Assembly: GCA_963848475.1 (NCBI GenBank)
Contig: CAWKDW010000020.1
Coordinates: 62,001-126,000 of the forward strand
Length of the DNA stretch: 64,000 bases
Direction of reading: 5' to 3'
Source of the DNA: Solirubrobacter sp963848475
GTDB taxonomy: Bacteria > Actinomycetota > Thermoleophilia > Solirubrobacterales > Solirubrobacteraceae
Both the position numbers and the translations under genes were made by a program. The notes beneath the pieces are model-generated. The model ran no database searches. It was not told the DNA's origin and was given only the letters and a program-made list of their open reading frames with translations. Positions 37,154 through 47,032 of this stretch are shown piece after piece (the stretch's first letter is position 1; each line of letters starts with the position of its first letter).

Positions 37154-37627
37154 ATGGCCGCCGAGTTCCTTCGCGTCGTTCGCGGTCAGACGACCGGCGG
37201 CGAGATCCGCGTCGAGGACGAGCAGTTCCTGGGCCGGGAGGTCGATGGCGCGGGGTACCTCGGCGAGAGCGATCAGGTCTCGCGCCGTCACGCGCGGCTG
37301 AGCCGCCTGGCCGACGGGGGCCTCGCGATCGAGGATCTGGGCTCCCTGAACGGCACCGTGGTCAATGGCGAGCGCCTCGAGCGACAGCGCCGACTCGCCC
37401 CGGGCGACAGCGTCAAGATCGGTGACGTTCTGCTGATCGTTGTCGACGCTCACGGGCGCTCGGGACAGCCGACGGCCTACGCGGGTGACGGCGTAGCGGA
37501 ACGTCCGGCTCGCGACACGACACCGCCCGGATCCCTCTCTGCGCTCGAACGGGTCAACGTGCAATGGGTCGCGATCGCGTTGATCCTGCTCGTGATCGCG
37601 GCGAGCGTCTTCTTCGTGCTGCGCTGA
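37154..37627 (+). CDS. FHA-domain protein with a C-terminal membrane anchor
   Basis: FHA domains bind phosphothreonine. The 157-residue product has FLGREVDGAGYLGESDQVSR, then RRHARLSRLADGGLAIEDLG and SLNGTVVNGERLERQRRLAP: the conserved Gly-Arg, Ser-x-x-His and Asn-Gly-Thr residues are all there. A C-terminal helix (WVAIALILLVIAASVFFVL) anchors it, leaving the FHA domain in the cytoplasm. With two Ser/Thr kinases within 12 kb, it is a natural phospho-reader for one of them. The ATG at 37154 fits a leaderless transcript. Confidence 0.88.
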   Translation: MAAEFLRVVRGQTTGGEIRVEDEQFLGREVDGAGYLGESDQVSRRHARLSRLADGGLAIEDLGSLNGTVVNGERLERQRRLAPGDSVKIGDVLLIVVDAHGRSGQPTAYAGDGVAERPARDTTPPGSLSALERVNVQWVAIALILLVIAASVFFVLR

Positions 37628-37762
37628 GCGCGTGTGGCTCGTCGTCCGCATGCGTGCTCTGACGCACCGCAAGGCCTCGAAGGTTCCGTGGAACCTTTTG
37701 CAATCCCAGTCGCGTCATAGCCGGTGCCCTGCCATTTCGGCCAATCGCTGAGGAGCCACCCG

Positions 37763-39513
37763 ATGAACACCCAGCCCTCCCACCCACCCGAAGACGACGC
37801 TCGTCGCGTCGCCGTCCGGCGGCTGCTCGCCGGCGGCGCGGCCGCGGCAGCGGTCGGCGGGGCGGCAGCGTTCATCGCCCACGACGACGAGCTCGCGTTC
37901 CCGGGTGAAGACGAGCGTCAGGCGCGCCACGACCGCGGCGATCGCGGTGACCGCGGCCAGCGTCACGAATCGCAGCCCGAGGCCGAGACGCACGCGGTCG
38001 CGGCCGCCCAGCCCTCCGTTGGCGCTGAGCACGCGTACAGCTCGTCGGGCCCGGCCGCGCCGCCACGAGACGGCGACAGCAGCGGCCGCGGCGAGCATGC
38101 GACCAGCGATCCGATCGGGCCCGAGCCCGACGCCAACGTCGAACCGATCCCGGACACGGCCCCGGCAACGACGACGACGGCGGCCGGGCCGGCGACCGAG
38201 GCTCCTGCGCCGGTCGCCCAGGCCCCGGATGAGACGCCGATCACCGCTTCGGGCCCGACCCCAGGCGTTGACGACGGCACCGATCCAGGCACCGGGCGAG
38301 ACCGAAAAGCTGCCGACGTTCGAGGTCGTCGGGCCCAACGGCGAGGTCACTGCCACCGTCGATCTCAACACGGGCATTGCGACGCTGGCCGACGGCACAC
38401 GACTCGCCCTCGCTCCGGGCGACGTCGAGAACACCACAGCCTGGTCGACGCGAACGGTCGCGTGGTCGGGTCGATCGACGCTGGCAGCGGCAGGGTGGTC
38501 GTCGGCGAAGCCGAGGTCGGCACCCTGCGCGGCACTGAACGTGGCATCGAGGACGGTGGTGACGGCGCCCCGGGCGCGGGCGAGCAGCCCCAAGCCCCAG
38601 ATGGCGAGGGCGACGGCGAGGACGTCATTCCCGCCGGTCAGCCAGGCGGCCCGCGGTCGCGGGTGACCAGAGCATGGTGCCGCCCGGTCAGCCCGGCGGC
38701 CCCGCTGTGGCGGGTGACCAGAGCATGGTGCCGCCCGGTCAGCCCGGCGGCCCCGCGGTCGCGGGTGACCAGAGCATGGTGCCGCCCGGTCAGCCCGGCG
38801 GCCCCGCCGTGGCGGGTGACCAGAGCATGGTGCCGCCCGGTCAGCCAGGCGGCCCGGCGGTCGTGGGTGACCAGAGCATGGTGCCGCCCGGTCAGCCCGG
38901 CGGCCCCGCCGTGGGCGACGAACGCAGCGTCGTCCCGCTAGGCCAGCCGCAGTCTCATGTTGTCCGGGGGCCGAGGCGCTTCCGGCTTCGGCGGGCACCG
39001 AGCAGCCTCCGGTCCCGGCCGTCGATCCGGAGACCACGCCGGCGTCGGTCATCCCCGCCGGACAGCCCGGCGGCCCCGCTGCGCCCGAGCGCACGCTGAC
39101 GCGCCGCTGAGGACGAGCCGGGGCGCGGGCCGCGGGACCTCGATACGGACACGCCGCCGCACGAGCGCTCAGGCGGTGACGGACCCGCGACGCACGCCCA
39201 GGACGAGCCGTCTCACGACCGCGCGCCCGAGCCACCGTCCACGATGAGCCGCACCGCGACTCCGCCTCGCACGAGGAGCCGCCCCCTCCGCCGGCCCCCG
39301 AGCCCGTGGACGAGGCGCCCGCGCCGCCGCCGCCGCCTCCGCCTGTGCAGGAGTTGCCCCCGCCGCCGCCGGAGCCCCACTACGAGGAGGCTGCGCCGCC
39401 GCCGCCTCCGCCGCCGCCCGCGCCAGAGCCGCCCGCCGAGCAGCCGGAGATCCAGGCGCCGCCGCTCCGAGGCACCGCCGATCGACCCGACCGACGGTGG
39501 CGACAGCCTCTGA
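37763..39513 (+). CDS. Large low-complexity repeat protein beside the dynamin/Hsp70 operon, several frame changes
   Basis: GAGGAG precedes ATG 37763. The N-terminus has an Ala-rich membrane or export segment (RRVAVRRLLAGGAAAAAVGG). Then come disordered acidic/Pro stretches, a repeated beta-like motif (FEVVGPNGEVTATVDLNTGI, HSLVDANGRVVGSIDAGSGR), six 17-residue repeats VPPGQPGGPAVAGDQSM and a Pro/Glu tail (PEPVDEAPAPPPPPPP). Frames change near 38280, 38437, 38660, 38960, 39108, 39237 and 39470. The composition stays uniform across each break, so I join them to the stop at 39513. If the stop at 39110 is real, the protein ends in ERTLTRR. Its place next to dynamin-like genes recalls the low-complexity IniB of mycobacteria; no sequence similarity is claimed. 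Confidence 0.55.
38627..38930 (+). repeat. 51-bp tandem repeat, about six copies
   Basis: Copies starting at 38674, 38725, 38776, 38827 and 38878, with a partial one before, each encode VPPGQPGGPAVAGDQSM or a close variant. Differences are mostly third-position changes, so the array is coding and under selection at protein level. Confidence 0.9.
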
Positions 39514-39590
39514 TATCCGACGCCTGAGCGCCCAGGGGCGCCGCCGCCGCGCGGCGCCCCGGTGTCGTTTCGGCAGCACTTGGTGACACC

Positions 39591-39986
39591 ATGGAACCGA
39601 TGAACGAATACGAGCACGACGATGGCCACGATGCCGGCGTGGACGACGCCGTGCACCAGGGCGGCGCGCTCGACGACCACTTCTCCCCGCACGGCGAGGA
39701 CGCGCCGCATGTGTCTCCGCTTCCCGACGACCCGGCGCTGCAGCTCGCCGACTCGCCCGAACTGCACTTCCCCGGCGACGAGCCAGCCGGTGAAGTGGGC
39801 GGCGGCGAGTGGGCCGACGACGACACGTTCTCGGATTGGCTGCGGGCCGAGCCGGCACCTGAGGCGCCCGACGATCCGGCGGGCGATGTGGAGTTCCGGT
39901 CGCAGCTCGAGCCCCCTGACGGCGCGTCAGGCCCGCCGTCTGCTGGCGAGCTGGTCGAGTGGACGCTCCGGCAGGGCGGCGCCTAG
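39591..39986 (+). CDS. Small acidic disordered protein
   Basis: The 131-residue product (from ATG 39591, or 39600 MNEYEHDDGHDAGVDD) is rich in Asp, Glu, Pro and His with no membrane segment. DTFSDWLRAEPAPEAPDDP and SAGELVEWTLRQGGA near its end are the only parts that look structured. I do not recognise a family. It follows the repeat protein on the same strand and converges on the Hsp70-like gene, whose stop is 11 bases away. It may belong to the same surface-stress group. Confidence 0.55.
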   Translation: MEPMNEYEHDDGHDAGVDDAVHQGGALDDHFSPHGEDAPHVSPLPDDPALQLADSPELHFPGDEPAGEVGGGEWADDDTFSDWLRAEPAPEAPDDPAGDVEFRSQLEPPDGASGPPSAGELVEWTLRQGGA

Positions 39987-39996
39987 CGCCTGGCGA

Positions 39997-42026
39997 CTAC
40001 GGCATTAGCGCCACGAGCTCCGTCCCGCGCAGCGCCAGCACCCGCTCCCCAGCGATGCCCACCGGCTCGAGCGGCTCCGGCAGGGCCAGACGGCGGACGG
40101 AGCCCTCTGCGGCGGCGAGGATGAGCGAGCGCCCGCCGTCGACCACCAGCCACGCGGCGCGCGCGTCCGCGCCGGCCGCGAGCACCGGGCCACCGCCGCC
40201 GTCGTGCCGCTCCACTCCGCCGTCGGATACATGCAAGAGCTCCATCTTGAGGCGGAGGTGGGCGCGAGCCATGTCGCCCCGCCGGTGGCCAGTAGTGCCG
40301 CCACCCCGTCGCGGCATGACCAGAGGACGTCCCCGGCGGCAACCAGCGACGCCGGACCGCCCACCGCTGAGGTCATCAGCAACGAGGCCACGTGTGGGCG
40401 GACGCGCGCGAACCCGAAGGTCCATGGCGGCTGCGTCGCGACCGTCACGGGCCCGTTCAGCCCGTCGACCCCGGCCCGGCCGGTGACCTGCGCTCCGACG
40501 GCCGCGATCGCAAATGCCAGCTCGGTTCCGAGCGCCGTCGCCACGGTCGGCGCCTCGGGCCCGCGGCGCCGCCCCCAGGGCGCGCGGCGCGAGACCGTAG
40601 GCGGCGTCAGCGGCTCGTCCCGGACGACCGCGGCGACGTCGCGCGCGAGCGCGTAGGTGACCAGCCGCGGAGGGTCGGCGGCGGTCAGGATCAGACAACG
40701 CCGTCCGCGAGCGCGGCGGCGAGTGGCTGCCGACGGGCGGCGAGCGGGTCGAGCGTCGGGCCGAAGACTGTCGCCAGCCCCTCCGAGAGCACGAGAACGC
40801 CGTCGACGCCGGCGTGCACGGCGCGGACGGCGCCGCCGCGCAGTGCCGCCTCGGCGGTGACCTGGCCGCGGGCGTCGATCCGCTCGATCGCCGATTCGCG
40901 AACGACGATCGCCCCACCGTCCGCGCAGGCGGCCGCGGCGAGCACGCCTTCGGCAAGGATGTCGAGGGCCATCGCGCCAGCGCCCGGTTTGGCGCTTTTC
41001 GCCACCGGCGTGGCTGCGCTGCACCTGATTCGCTGCACTAGCGCGGTGACAACTGCGGCGCTTCGGCGATCTCCACCGGAATCATAGCGTGGCGTGAGCA
41101 GCTCCGCGAGGCGGGAGTTGTGGCGGCCCCGCCCATCAGCACGCAGCGGCGCGGCGCGCGCTCGCGTGCGCGATCAGCTCACGCAGCGCGCCGGCGATGG
41201 GCCGAGGTCGCGCTCGGCAGCGCCGCAACTGCTCGCGGCGCAGAACGAGGTCCTGCTCGACGGGGGCACCACGTGGACGATCGCCTCGTCCACCAGCACA
41301 GCTCCTCGCGCGCGCGACGTGCGGCGCGCGCCAGTTCGGCGTGGCAGCGGCGCCATAGCTCGTCGCCGCCGACATCCATCATCAATGCCTCGAGTCGCTC
41401 GGCGGCGTCGTCGTCTCGCTCGCCGAGCATTCGCAGCAACTCAACGTAGACGGACTCCTCGACCAGATCGGCGCCGAGCGCTAGTTCGCGCGACGCCGCT
41501 AGCCGCGGCGTCGCCCCGAGCGTGACGATCGCCACCCGACACCCGCTTCCGCCGATGTCGCAGAGCGCCAGGGCGTCCCCGTCGTCGTCGCGCGCGAGCC
41601 AGGCCGCGGCCGCGACCGGCGCTGGCACGAGCTGGGCCGGCGGTAGGCCGGCCAGCGCTGCCGCGGCGCGCAGAGCGCGCGCGTGGCGCCCGCGGGGCGA
41701 CCATCCGGTGGCGTGGCGAGCGTCACCGACTCGACGTCGCCCGCAGCCTCCCGGACCCGCTCGAGCAGCGCGCCGAGGAGCGCGACGACGGGCACCGGCC
41801 CGTCGCGAGCTCGACTACGGACGCCCCGGACTCCAGTAGCCGCAGCGGGCCGCGGATACCCGCGCGCGGATCGTCGTCGAGCACGCGGTCGCCGCGGCTC
41901 GACAGCCGCGCCCGGCCGCGCGCCCACGTCACCGCCGACGCCAGGATCGGGCCGCCCTCGAGAGCCACCGCGGCCGCGTCTAGGGCAGCCACGGTCGTGG
42001 TGGCTCCAGGTCGATCCCAAGCGACA
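39997..42026 (-). CDS. Hsp70-like ATPase with a C-terminal beta-propeller-like region, about seven frame changes
   Basis: Repaired, the protein of about 676 residues opens MSLGIDLGATTTVAALDAAA (phosphate-1 motif of the Hsp70/actin fold). It continues VALLGALLERVREAAGDVES, ALALCDIGGSGCRVAIVTLG (phosphate-2), LEALMMDVGGDELWRRCHAE, REQLRRCRARPRPIAGALRE, and ACVLMGGAATTP then MIPVEIAEAPQLSPAL (adenosine motif and end of the ATPase). From about residue 345 come repeated beta strands (GAIVVRESAIERIDARGQVT, LVAAGDVLWSCRDGVAALLA, AWLVVDGGRSLILAAAEGSV) resembling propeller blades. There is no DnaK substrate domain. Frames change near 42009, 41800, 41690, 41310, 41050, 40690 and 40230. It starts six bases after the dynamin stop, so it is the third gene of that operon. 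Confidence 0.75.
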
Positions 42027-42031
42027 TTCGC

Positions 42032-43810
42032 TCAGCCGACGGCGTCGAGCGCCGCCTCGAACCGCTCCAGCTCAGACAGCCGGCGGCGCGCGCCCTCGGC
42101 GTCGTTTGCCTGTTCGATGGCGCGGATCGTGGCTCGAAGACGCTCGAGCCGTGCTTCGTGGCGCGCGTTGAGATCGGAGACGAACGCGTCGCGGACGCTA
42201 CGCGCCCGCTCGTCGAGGGCAGTCCGCAACACGGTCTGCCCGCGCGTGATGATCCGCTGCGCGTACTCGCGCGCGCGCCGACGGTTGGCGGAAACGCCCT
42301 GGATCTGCTCGTTGGCGGCGACGACCACGACGCCGATCCCGACCAGGACCGGGTTCGCGGTGACGACGCCGATCATCAACATCGGGCCGCCGCGCGCGAG
42401 CCAGCCGAGTACGCGCTCGTTGTCGATCTTGCGCCGGACCTGCCATCTCTCTGGTAGCTCCATCGCCAGCTCGCCGACGGACGCACTCGGCGAGTCGCCG
42501 GTCGAGCCCGCGAGCCCGGACTGTGCGGCGGCGTCGGCCGCGATCGTCCCGGCGCGGGCGACCAGCTGGTCTGCCGCGCGGCTCGCGGCGTCGGCGAGGA
42601 GCGTGCGACAGCGCTCGTTGAGTGTCCGGGCGAGGCTCCCGGACCATTTGTCTTCGATCTCGTCCAGCAGTTCGTCGCGCGCTTTCGACGCGTCGCTCTG
42701 CATCTGGCCGTCGACCTCGCGCCGGAGTTCCGCAAAGCTCGCGTCGAACAGCGCGACCGGGGAGCGGCGCTCGGCCGCGACGAGGTCGGCCTTCACGCGC
42801 GCACCGGCGTTCACCGGATCGTCGGAGCCGAGCGCCGCGACCACGGCTTGGTCCGGCCCGGCCAGTTCGTCGAGGCAGGCGCGCGTCTCTTCGGTCAGTG
42901 CTCGCGCCTGGTCGTCCTGGACGCGATCGAGCACCTGCATGCGCAGATCGGCGATCAAGCGGTCGACGTTGCTGAGCTTGCGCAACTCGGCCGCGACCAG
43001 CGGATCGGTCTCGGTCAGGGCGTCGTGCGCGTCCATCGGGGCGACGACGGTGATTGGGAGCGCTGCCAGCGTCGGGTCGCGCCGTCCGAGCGCCTCGCGG
43101 TCGCCGGCGACGATCGCGCGCGGGTCGACCGCCTCTGACCCGGCCGACTCCACGAGCAGCAACCGCCTGGTGCGCCGGCGCGCCTTCTCGAGAAAGTCGA
43201 GTTCGTCGGCGCTCGCCGGAGCAGCGGCGTTCAATACCAGCACGACGGCGTCGGAGCGCTCCAGCGCCGTCAACGTCATCGTGCCGTGCGCCGACGCCAG
43301 CCCGCCGATGCCGGGCGTGTCGACGATCACGAGCCCGGCGTCGAGAAGCGGGTGCGGGAGCAGTATCTGCACGTGCGAGACCGCCCGCGCGTTGCCTGGA
43401 TTGCCCTGCTCGGATGCCCAGCGGCCAATCTCGGACAGGTCGACGTCGTAGCTGGCACCGGACTGTAGATGGATGATCCCGACAGGCTGTTGCGGCCGCC
43501 CGGCCCAGCGCGGGGAGAGCACTTCGACATAGGTGTTGGTCGCGACGTCGACATCGCGGGGGAGCAGGTCCGGCGTGCCGAGCAGGGCATTGATGAGTGT
43601 GCTCTTGCCGCGCTTGCGCTCGCCCACGACGACGACGCGAGCGGTGCCCGAGGTCGCGGCTGCCGCGCGCTGCAGGCGCGCCGGTACGGCATGCGACCCG
43701 CGCCGGCGCGCGATCGCATAGACGTCCTTGGCGACCCGCTTGGCTTCTGCCAGGCGAGCGGCGCTCGCGGTCGGCACGGGCACCTGGGCGTCTGCGATCC
43801 CGTCGGGCAT
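42032..43810 (-). CDS. Dynamin-like GTPase, IniA-type
   Basis: Bacterial dynamin-like proteins remodel or protect membranes using GTP. The 592-residue protein has G1 VVVVGERKRGKSTLINALLG near residue 60, G2 DVATNTYVEV, G3 LVIVDTPGIGGLASAHGT; the G4 region is degenerate (LLLVESAGSEA). A long helical stalk follows, with a hydrophobic hairpin GGPMLMIGVVTANPVLVGIG then VVVVAA near residues 475-500, the likely membrane paddle. The coiled-coil tail ends LERFEAALDAVG. Intact. It lies nine bases after the second dynamin gene and just before the Hsp70-like gene, an arrangement like the iniA/iniC pairs of mycobacteria. Confidence 0.88.
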   Translation of the reverse strand: MPDGIADAQVPVPTASAARLAEAKRVAKDVYAIARRRGSHAVPARLQRAAAATSGTARVVVVGERKRGKSTLINALLGTPDLLPRDVDVATNTYVEVLSPRWAGRPQQPVGIIHLQSGASYDVDLSEIGRWASEQGNPGNARAVSHVQILLPHPLLDAGLVIVDTPGIGGLASAHGTMTLTALERSDAVVLVLNAAAPASADELDFLEKARRRTRRLLLVESAGSEAVDPRAIVAGDREALGRRDPTLAALPITVVAPMDAHDALTETDPLVAAELRKLSNVDRLIADLRMQVLDRVQDDQARALTEETRACLDELAGPDQAVVAALGSDDPVNAGARVKADLVAAERRSPVALFDASFAELRREVDGQMQSDASKARDELLDEIEDKWSGSLARTLNERCRTLLADAASRAADQLVARAGTIAADAAAQSGLAGSTGDSPSASVGELAMELPERWQVRRKIDNERVLGWLARGGPMLMIGVVTANPVLVGIGVVVVAANEQIQGVSANRRRAREYAQRIITRGQTVLRTALDERARSVRDAFVSDLNARHEARLERLRATIRAIEQANDAEGARRRLSELERFEAALDAVG

Positions 43811-43819
43811 CGCGCCAGG

Positions 43820-45259
43820 CTATCCGGCGTCCAGTCCGCGCGCCAACGCTTCGAGCGCTGCGGCCGCCTGGCCTGCCAGCCAGCGCCGGTCGGGCGCAGC
43901 GGGGCGCATCGCCTCCACCGCTCGCCACCAGCGCGCACGATCGCGCGCCCGACCGCTCAGCGCCTCTACGCCCGTTCCCGGCTCCGCGCCCAGCCGTTCG
44001 GCCGGCGAGTGCCCGGAGAACAGCGCGCGGAGTTCATGGCGGGCGTCATCGCCGAGTCGGATCCGCGGGTCGGCGGCGAGCCGCAGCGCGACGAGCGAGC
44101 GCAGCCCGACGCCGTGCGGCCCGGCTCGCACCTCGTCGATGACCTCGTGCAGGCGCGCGGCCTCTGCCTCGCCGGTCGTCGGTCGCAGCACGAGCTGCGC
44201 GAGCTCGCGCAGAAGCCGGTCGGTTCGGATGGTCTGGGCGCGGTTGCGGAACGTGTGCTCGACCGCGCTTCGGACGGCGTCGATCCCGGAGGCGGCACGT
44301 AGAGCCGGGCGTGGGTCGCCACCGCGCGCCAGTTCGCCCGCGGCCACCCAGCAGCCGTACGCGCCGAGCTCGCGCAGCGCGCGCGCCTCGACGCTGTCCA
44401 GCCGGCCCGTGCGTGCGCGCGCCGCAGCCACGCGAATGGCCGCCGCGAGATCGGCGGCCCCGGCGAATGCACGCAACCCAGCCATGACCTCGTCGCCGAG
44501 CCGAGGTGCGGCCAGCAGCGCGGCCACCGGGAGCGCCTGCCACGCGCGCGTGCGCCAGGCGTCGCGCACCCCCTCGAGCGCGCGAGCGGCGGTGATGAGC
44601 GGATCGTCGATCCCCGGCCAGAACCGATCGGCCTTCGTCAGAACGACGACCGCGTTGGTGGGCGCGTGGCCGAGGTCGGGCAGACCGGCCGCGAATGCGT
44701 CGAGCGCAGCGACGTCCCGCGCCGCGCCGGGCGCGTCGGCGCTGACGTACAGCACCGCATCGGCTCCGCCGGCAGCGCCTAGCGTCTGGCCGCGGACGAG
44801 TTCGCGCGCTCGGGCGCTGCGCGCGTCGTCGCTGGCGGAGAACAGTCCCGGCGTGTCGATCAGGACGAGACCGTCGAGCAGCGGCGAGTCGATCCAAACG
44901 GTGATCGGCTCGCTCGCGTTGAGGTCGAGCTCGTCGTCGCCGAGTGCTGGTTCGTCGCCGATCGCGAGCTCAAGTGGGACGTCGCCACGGCGGCGGACGA
45001 TGACCCGCTCCCAGCGGCCCTTGCGTAGCCACCAGCTGACGAGCGTCGTCTCGCCGGCGCCGGTTGCCGCGACGTCGCGGCCTGCGAGCGCGTTGACAAG
45101 CGTCGACTTCCCGGCGCTGACGTGACCGATGATCGCCACCGACAGTGGCCGCTCCAGGCGATCGAGGGCGCGCTCGATGGCCGGCGCGACGGCCGCCATC
45201 GCTGGGTCGGCGAGTAGCGCGGCGCAGCGCGAACGTGCGTCGTCGGCGATGGTCGGCAT
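43820..45259 (-). CDS. Dynamin-like GTPase, IniC-type
   Basis: The 479-residue protein has G1 SVAIIGHVSAGKSTLVNALA near residue 45, G2 ATGAGETTLVSWW, G3 LVLIDTPGLFSASDDARSAR and an intact G4 AVVVLTKADRFWPG. The helical remainder (LRELGAYGCWVAAGELARGG, AVEHTFRNRAQTIRTDRLLR) lacks the hydrophobic hairpin seen in its partner, so the two may work as a heteromeric pair in which only one inserts into the membrane. The start is ATG 45259 (MPTIADDARS). It heads the three-gene operon and is divergent from a sigma-factor gene with 25 bases between them. Confidence 0.87.
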   Translation of the reverse strand: MPTIADDARSRCAALLADPAMAAVAPAIERALDRLERPLSVAIIGHVSAGKSTLVNALAGRDVAATGAGETTLVSWWLRKGRWERVIVRRRGDVPLELAIGDEPALGDDELDLNASEPITVWIDSPLLDGLVLIDTPGLFSASDDARSARARELVRGQTLGAAGGADAVLYVSADAPGAARDVAALDAFAAGLPDLGHAPTNAVVVLTKADRFWPGIDDPLITAARALEGVRDAWRTRAWQALPVAALLAAPRLGDEVMAGLRAFAGAADLAAAIRVAAARARTGRLDSVEARALRELGAYGCWVAAGELARGGDPRPALRAASGIDAVRSAVEHTFRNRAQTIRTDRLLRELAQLVLRPTTGEAEAARLHEVIDEVRAGPHGVGLRSLVALRLAADPRIRLGDDARHELRALFSGHSPAERLGAEPGTGVEALSGRARDRARWWRAVEAMRPAAPDRRWLAGQAAAALEALARGLDAG

Positions 45260-45284
45260 TCCGGATAGTGTTGCTGGGTCACAG

Positions 45285-45875
45285 ATGACCGGGGATGACG
45301 TGCACCGCCTCGAAGTTTCGACCCAACTCACGGCCGGGGCAGAGGCTGGCGATGTCGTGCTCGCGCGCGCGGCCGCCAACGGCGACCAGCGGGCGCTCAG
45401 GACGCTCCTGGAGCGGGTCACCCGGCGTCTGCGCGGGGCAGCGTGGAACCTGGCGCGCGACGGCCACGAGGCGCAAGATCTCGTGCAGGAGGCACTGCTG
45501 AAGGTCACGCGCCCCGACGTTCTCGGTCGCTACCGCGGCGATGGCCCGCTTGACGGCTATCTGCTGTCGGTCGGCGTACGGGCGATGATCTCGGTCGGCC
45601 GTAGTCGCCAGTCGCGGTCGGATCGGATCGTTCTGACGGGGGAGCCGGAGTTGCACGCCGGTGGCGCGCGCGACCGCGAGTCCGCGTCCCTGTCGGCGCC
45701 GCTGCGAGCCGCGCTCGGCGCGCTGCCGGAGCGGGCACGAGCGGTCGTGCTGCTCGTGGCGATCGGCGACCTCACCTACGGCGAAGTGGCGCAGGCACTG
45801 GAGATGGAGGTCGGCACGGTGAAGTCGACCTACAGCCGCGCGCGCGCCGCGCTGCGCACGTCACTCAGCAGCTGA
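45285..45875 (+). CDS. RNA polymerase sigma factor, ECF-like
   Basis: The 196-residue protein has sigma region 2 (LRTLLERVTRRLRGAAWNLA, DGHEAQDLVQEALLKVTRPD) and region 4 (LGALPERARAVVLLVAIGDL, TYGEVAQALEMEVGTVKSTY, SRARAALRTSL), with the expected HTH. ECF sigma factors direct polymerase to stress promoters, often of envelope genes. No anti-sigma gene follows. TAGTGT at 45266-45271 precedes the ATG by 13 bases, the same box as before the FHA gene. Its neighbours suggest control of the dynamin operon or of the repeat protein downstream; this is inference. Confidence 0.85.
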   Translation: MTGDDVHRLEVSTQLTAGAEAGDVVLARAAANGDQRALRTLLERVTRRLRGAAWNLARDGHEAQDLVQEALLKVTRPDVLGRYRGDGPLDGYLLSVGVRAMISVGRSRQSRSDRIVLTGEPELHAGGARDRESASLSAPLRAALGALPERARAVVLLVAIGDLTYGEVAQALEMEVGTVKSTYSRARAALRTSLSS

Positions 45876-45942
45876 GGGAACTTCCCGGGGGCCACGCTGC
45901 GTCCTCCGGGGTGTGACGCCAGCCACCGAGGAGACGAACCAG

Positions 45943-47032
45943 ATGCCACTCACGCGGATCTTCGCAATGACCGTCGTCGTGCTCGCGGTTTCCGCCTCCT
46001 CCGCGGCTGCCGACTCCGTCCGCGGCGGCTCGGGGGCCGAGCGGATCATCGGGACCTCGCGAGCAGACACGCTCCGCGGCCGGGGTGGCGCGGACCAGAT
46101 CTATGGTCGCGGGGGGCGCGACCGGCTCTTCGGCGGCGCTGGCGACGATCGCCTGTCCGGTGGGGCCGGCGACGACCGCCTCGACGGCGGTCCCGGCGAC
46201 GACCGCATCCAGGGCGGCGCCGGCCGCGACCGCGTCGTCGGCGGTCCTGGCGACGATGTGATCGACGTCCGTGGCGGCGGCCGCGACGTGGTCATCTGCG
46301 GCGCGGGAACCGACACCGTGCTGGGCGATGTCGGCGCCGACCGCGTCTCCGGCTGCGAGCGCGTGAACCCGACGTCGGTGGGCAAGGGCACGACGCCCCC
46401 GCCCGTCGCTCCGCCGGCGGCTACGCCCCCACCGGCCGGGGCCCCGTGCCGGCGATGGGTCGTCGTCGGGTGTCGCCCGCTATGACGGCGTGCTGACGAC
46501 GACGGTTACGGCGACGAACGCCTGCGGCCAGAACCTCGGTACCCAGACGACCCAGATCCCGTCGAGCATCACGCTCCGCGGGCCGCTGCGCAACCTCCCG
46601 GCGAGTCCCGGCCTGCCTGCCCCGGTCGGGGCCGACGACAATCCACTCAACCTCTCCGTGCTGCAGCCGACAGCGTCGGCCGGACTCGCCCCGGGCGCGA
46701 TCTCACTCGGCTCGGCACTGCAGTTCAACGCTACCTCCCCACCGGCGATCGTCCGCTACTGGGCGTTGGGGCTCAACGGCGGCAACCTGACCGGAACGCT
46801 GGTCGAGGATCATCGCGAGGAGGGGGCCGCGTTCAACCTGCTCGCGATTCGCGACGAGCTTGTCCCCTGCCGTCCGGAGCTCGGGAGCATCCCGAACGCG
46901 GTGCCGCTGCGCGAGGGCACGCGGCTGTTCGGCAGCATGACGGCGGCGTCGGTGCACCTGCGCATCGAGGGCAACGTCCTGCGCGGCGACCGCGCCTTCG
47001 TCGCCGAGATCGTCGCGACGCGCGTTTCCTGA
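45943..47032 (+). CDS. Secreted protein with hemolysin-type calcium-binding repeats, one frame change
   Basis: GAGGAG precedes ATG 45943; the signal peptide is MPLTRIFAMTVVVLAVSASS, cleaved near AAADS. About nine glycine-rich nonapeptides follow (GGAGDDRLSGGAGDDRLDGG, GPGDDRIQGGAGRD), a calcium beta-roll, ended by a cysteine pair (VICGAGTDTV, VSGCERV). After a Pro linker the frame changes near 46448 (one base); the C-terminal 190 residues (YDGVLTTTVTATNACGQNLG, SLGSALQFNATSPPAIVRYW, LRIEGNVLRGDRAFVAEIVA) form a beta-rich domain I do not recognise. It starts 67 bases after the sigma-factor gene, same strand. Likely an extracellular structural or adhesive protein. Confidence 0.82.

Noticed and set aside
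38627..38930. 51-bp repeats as a possible CRISPR or mobile element
   Set aside because: There are no unique spacers, the frame is open through the copies, and changes are mostly silent.
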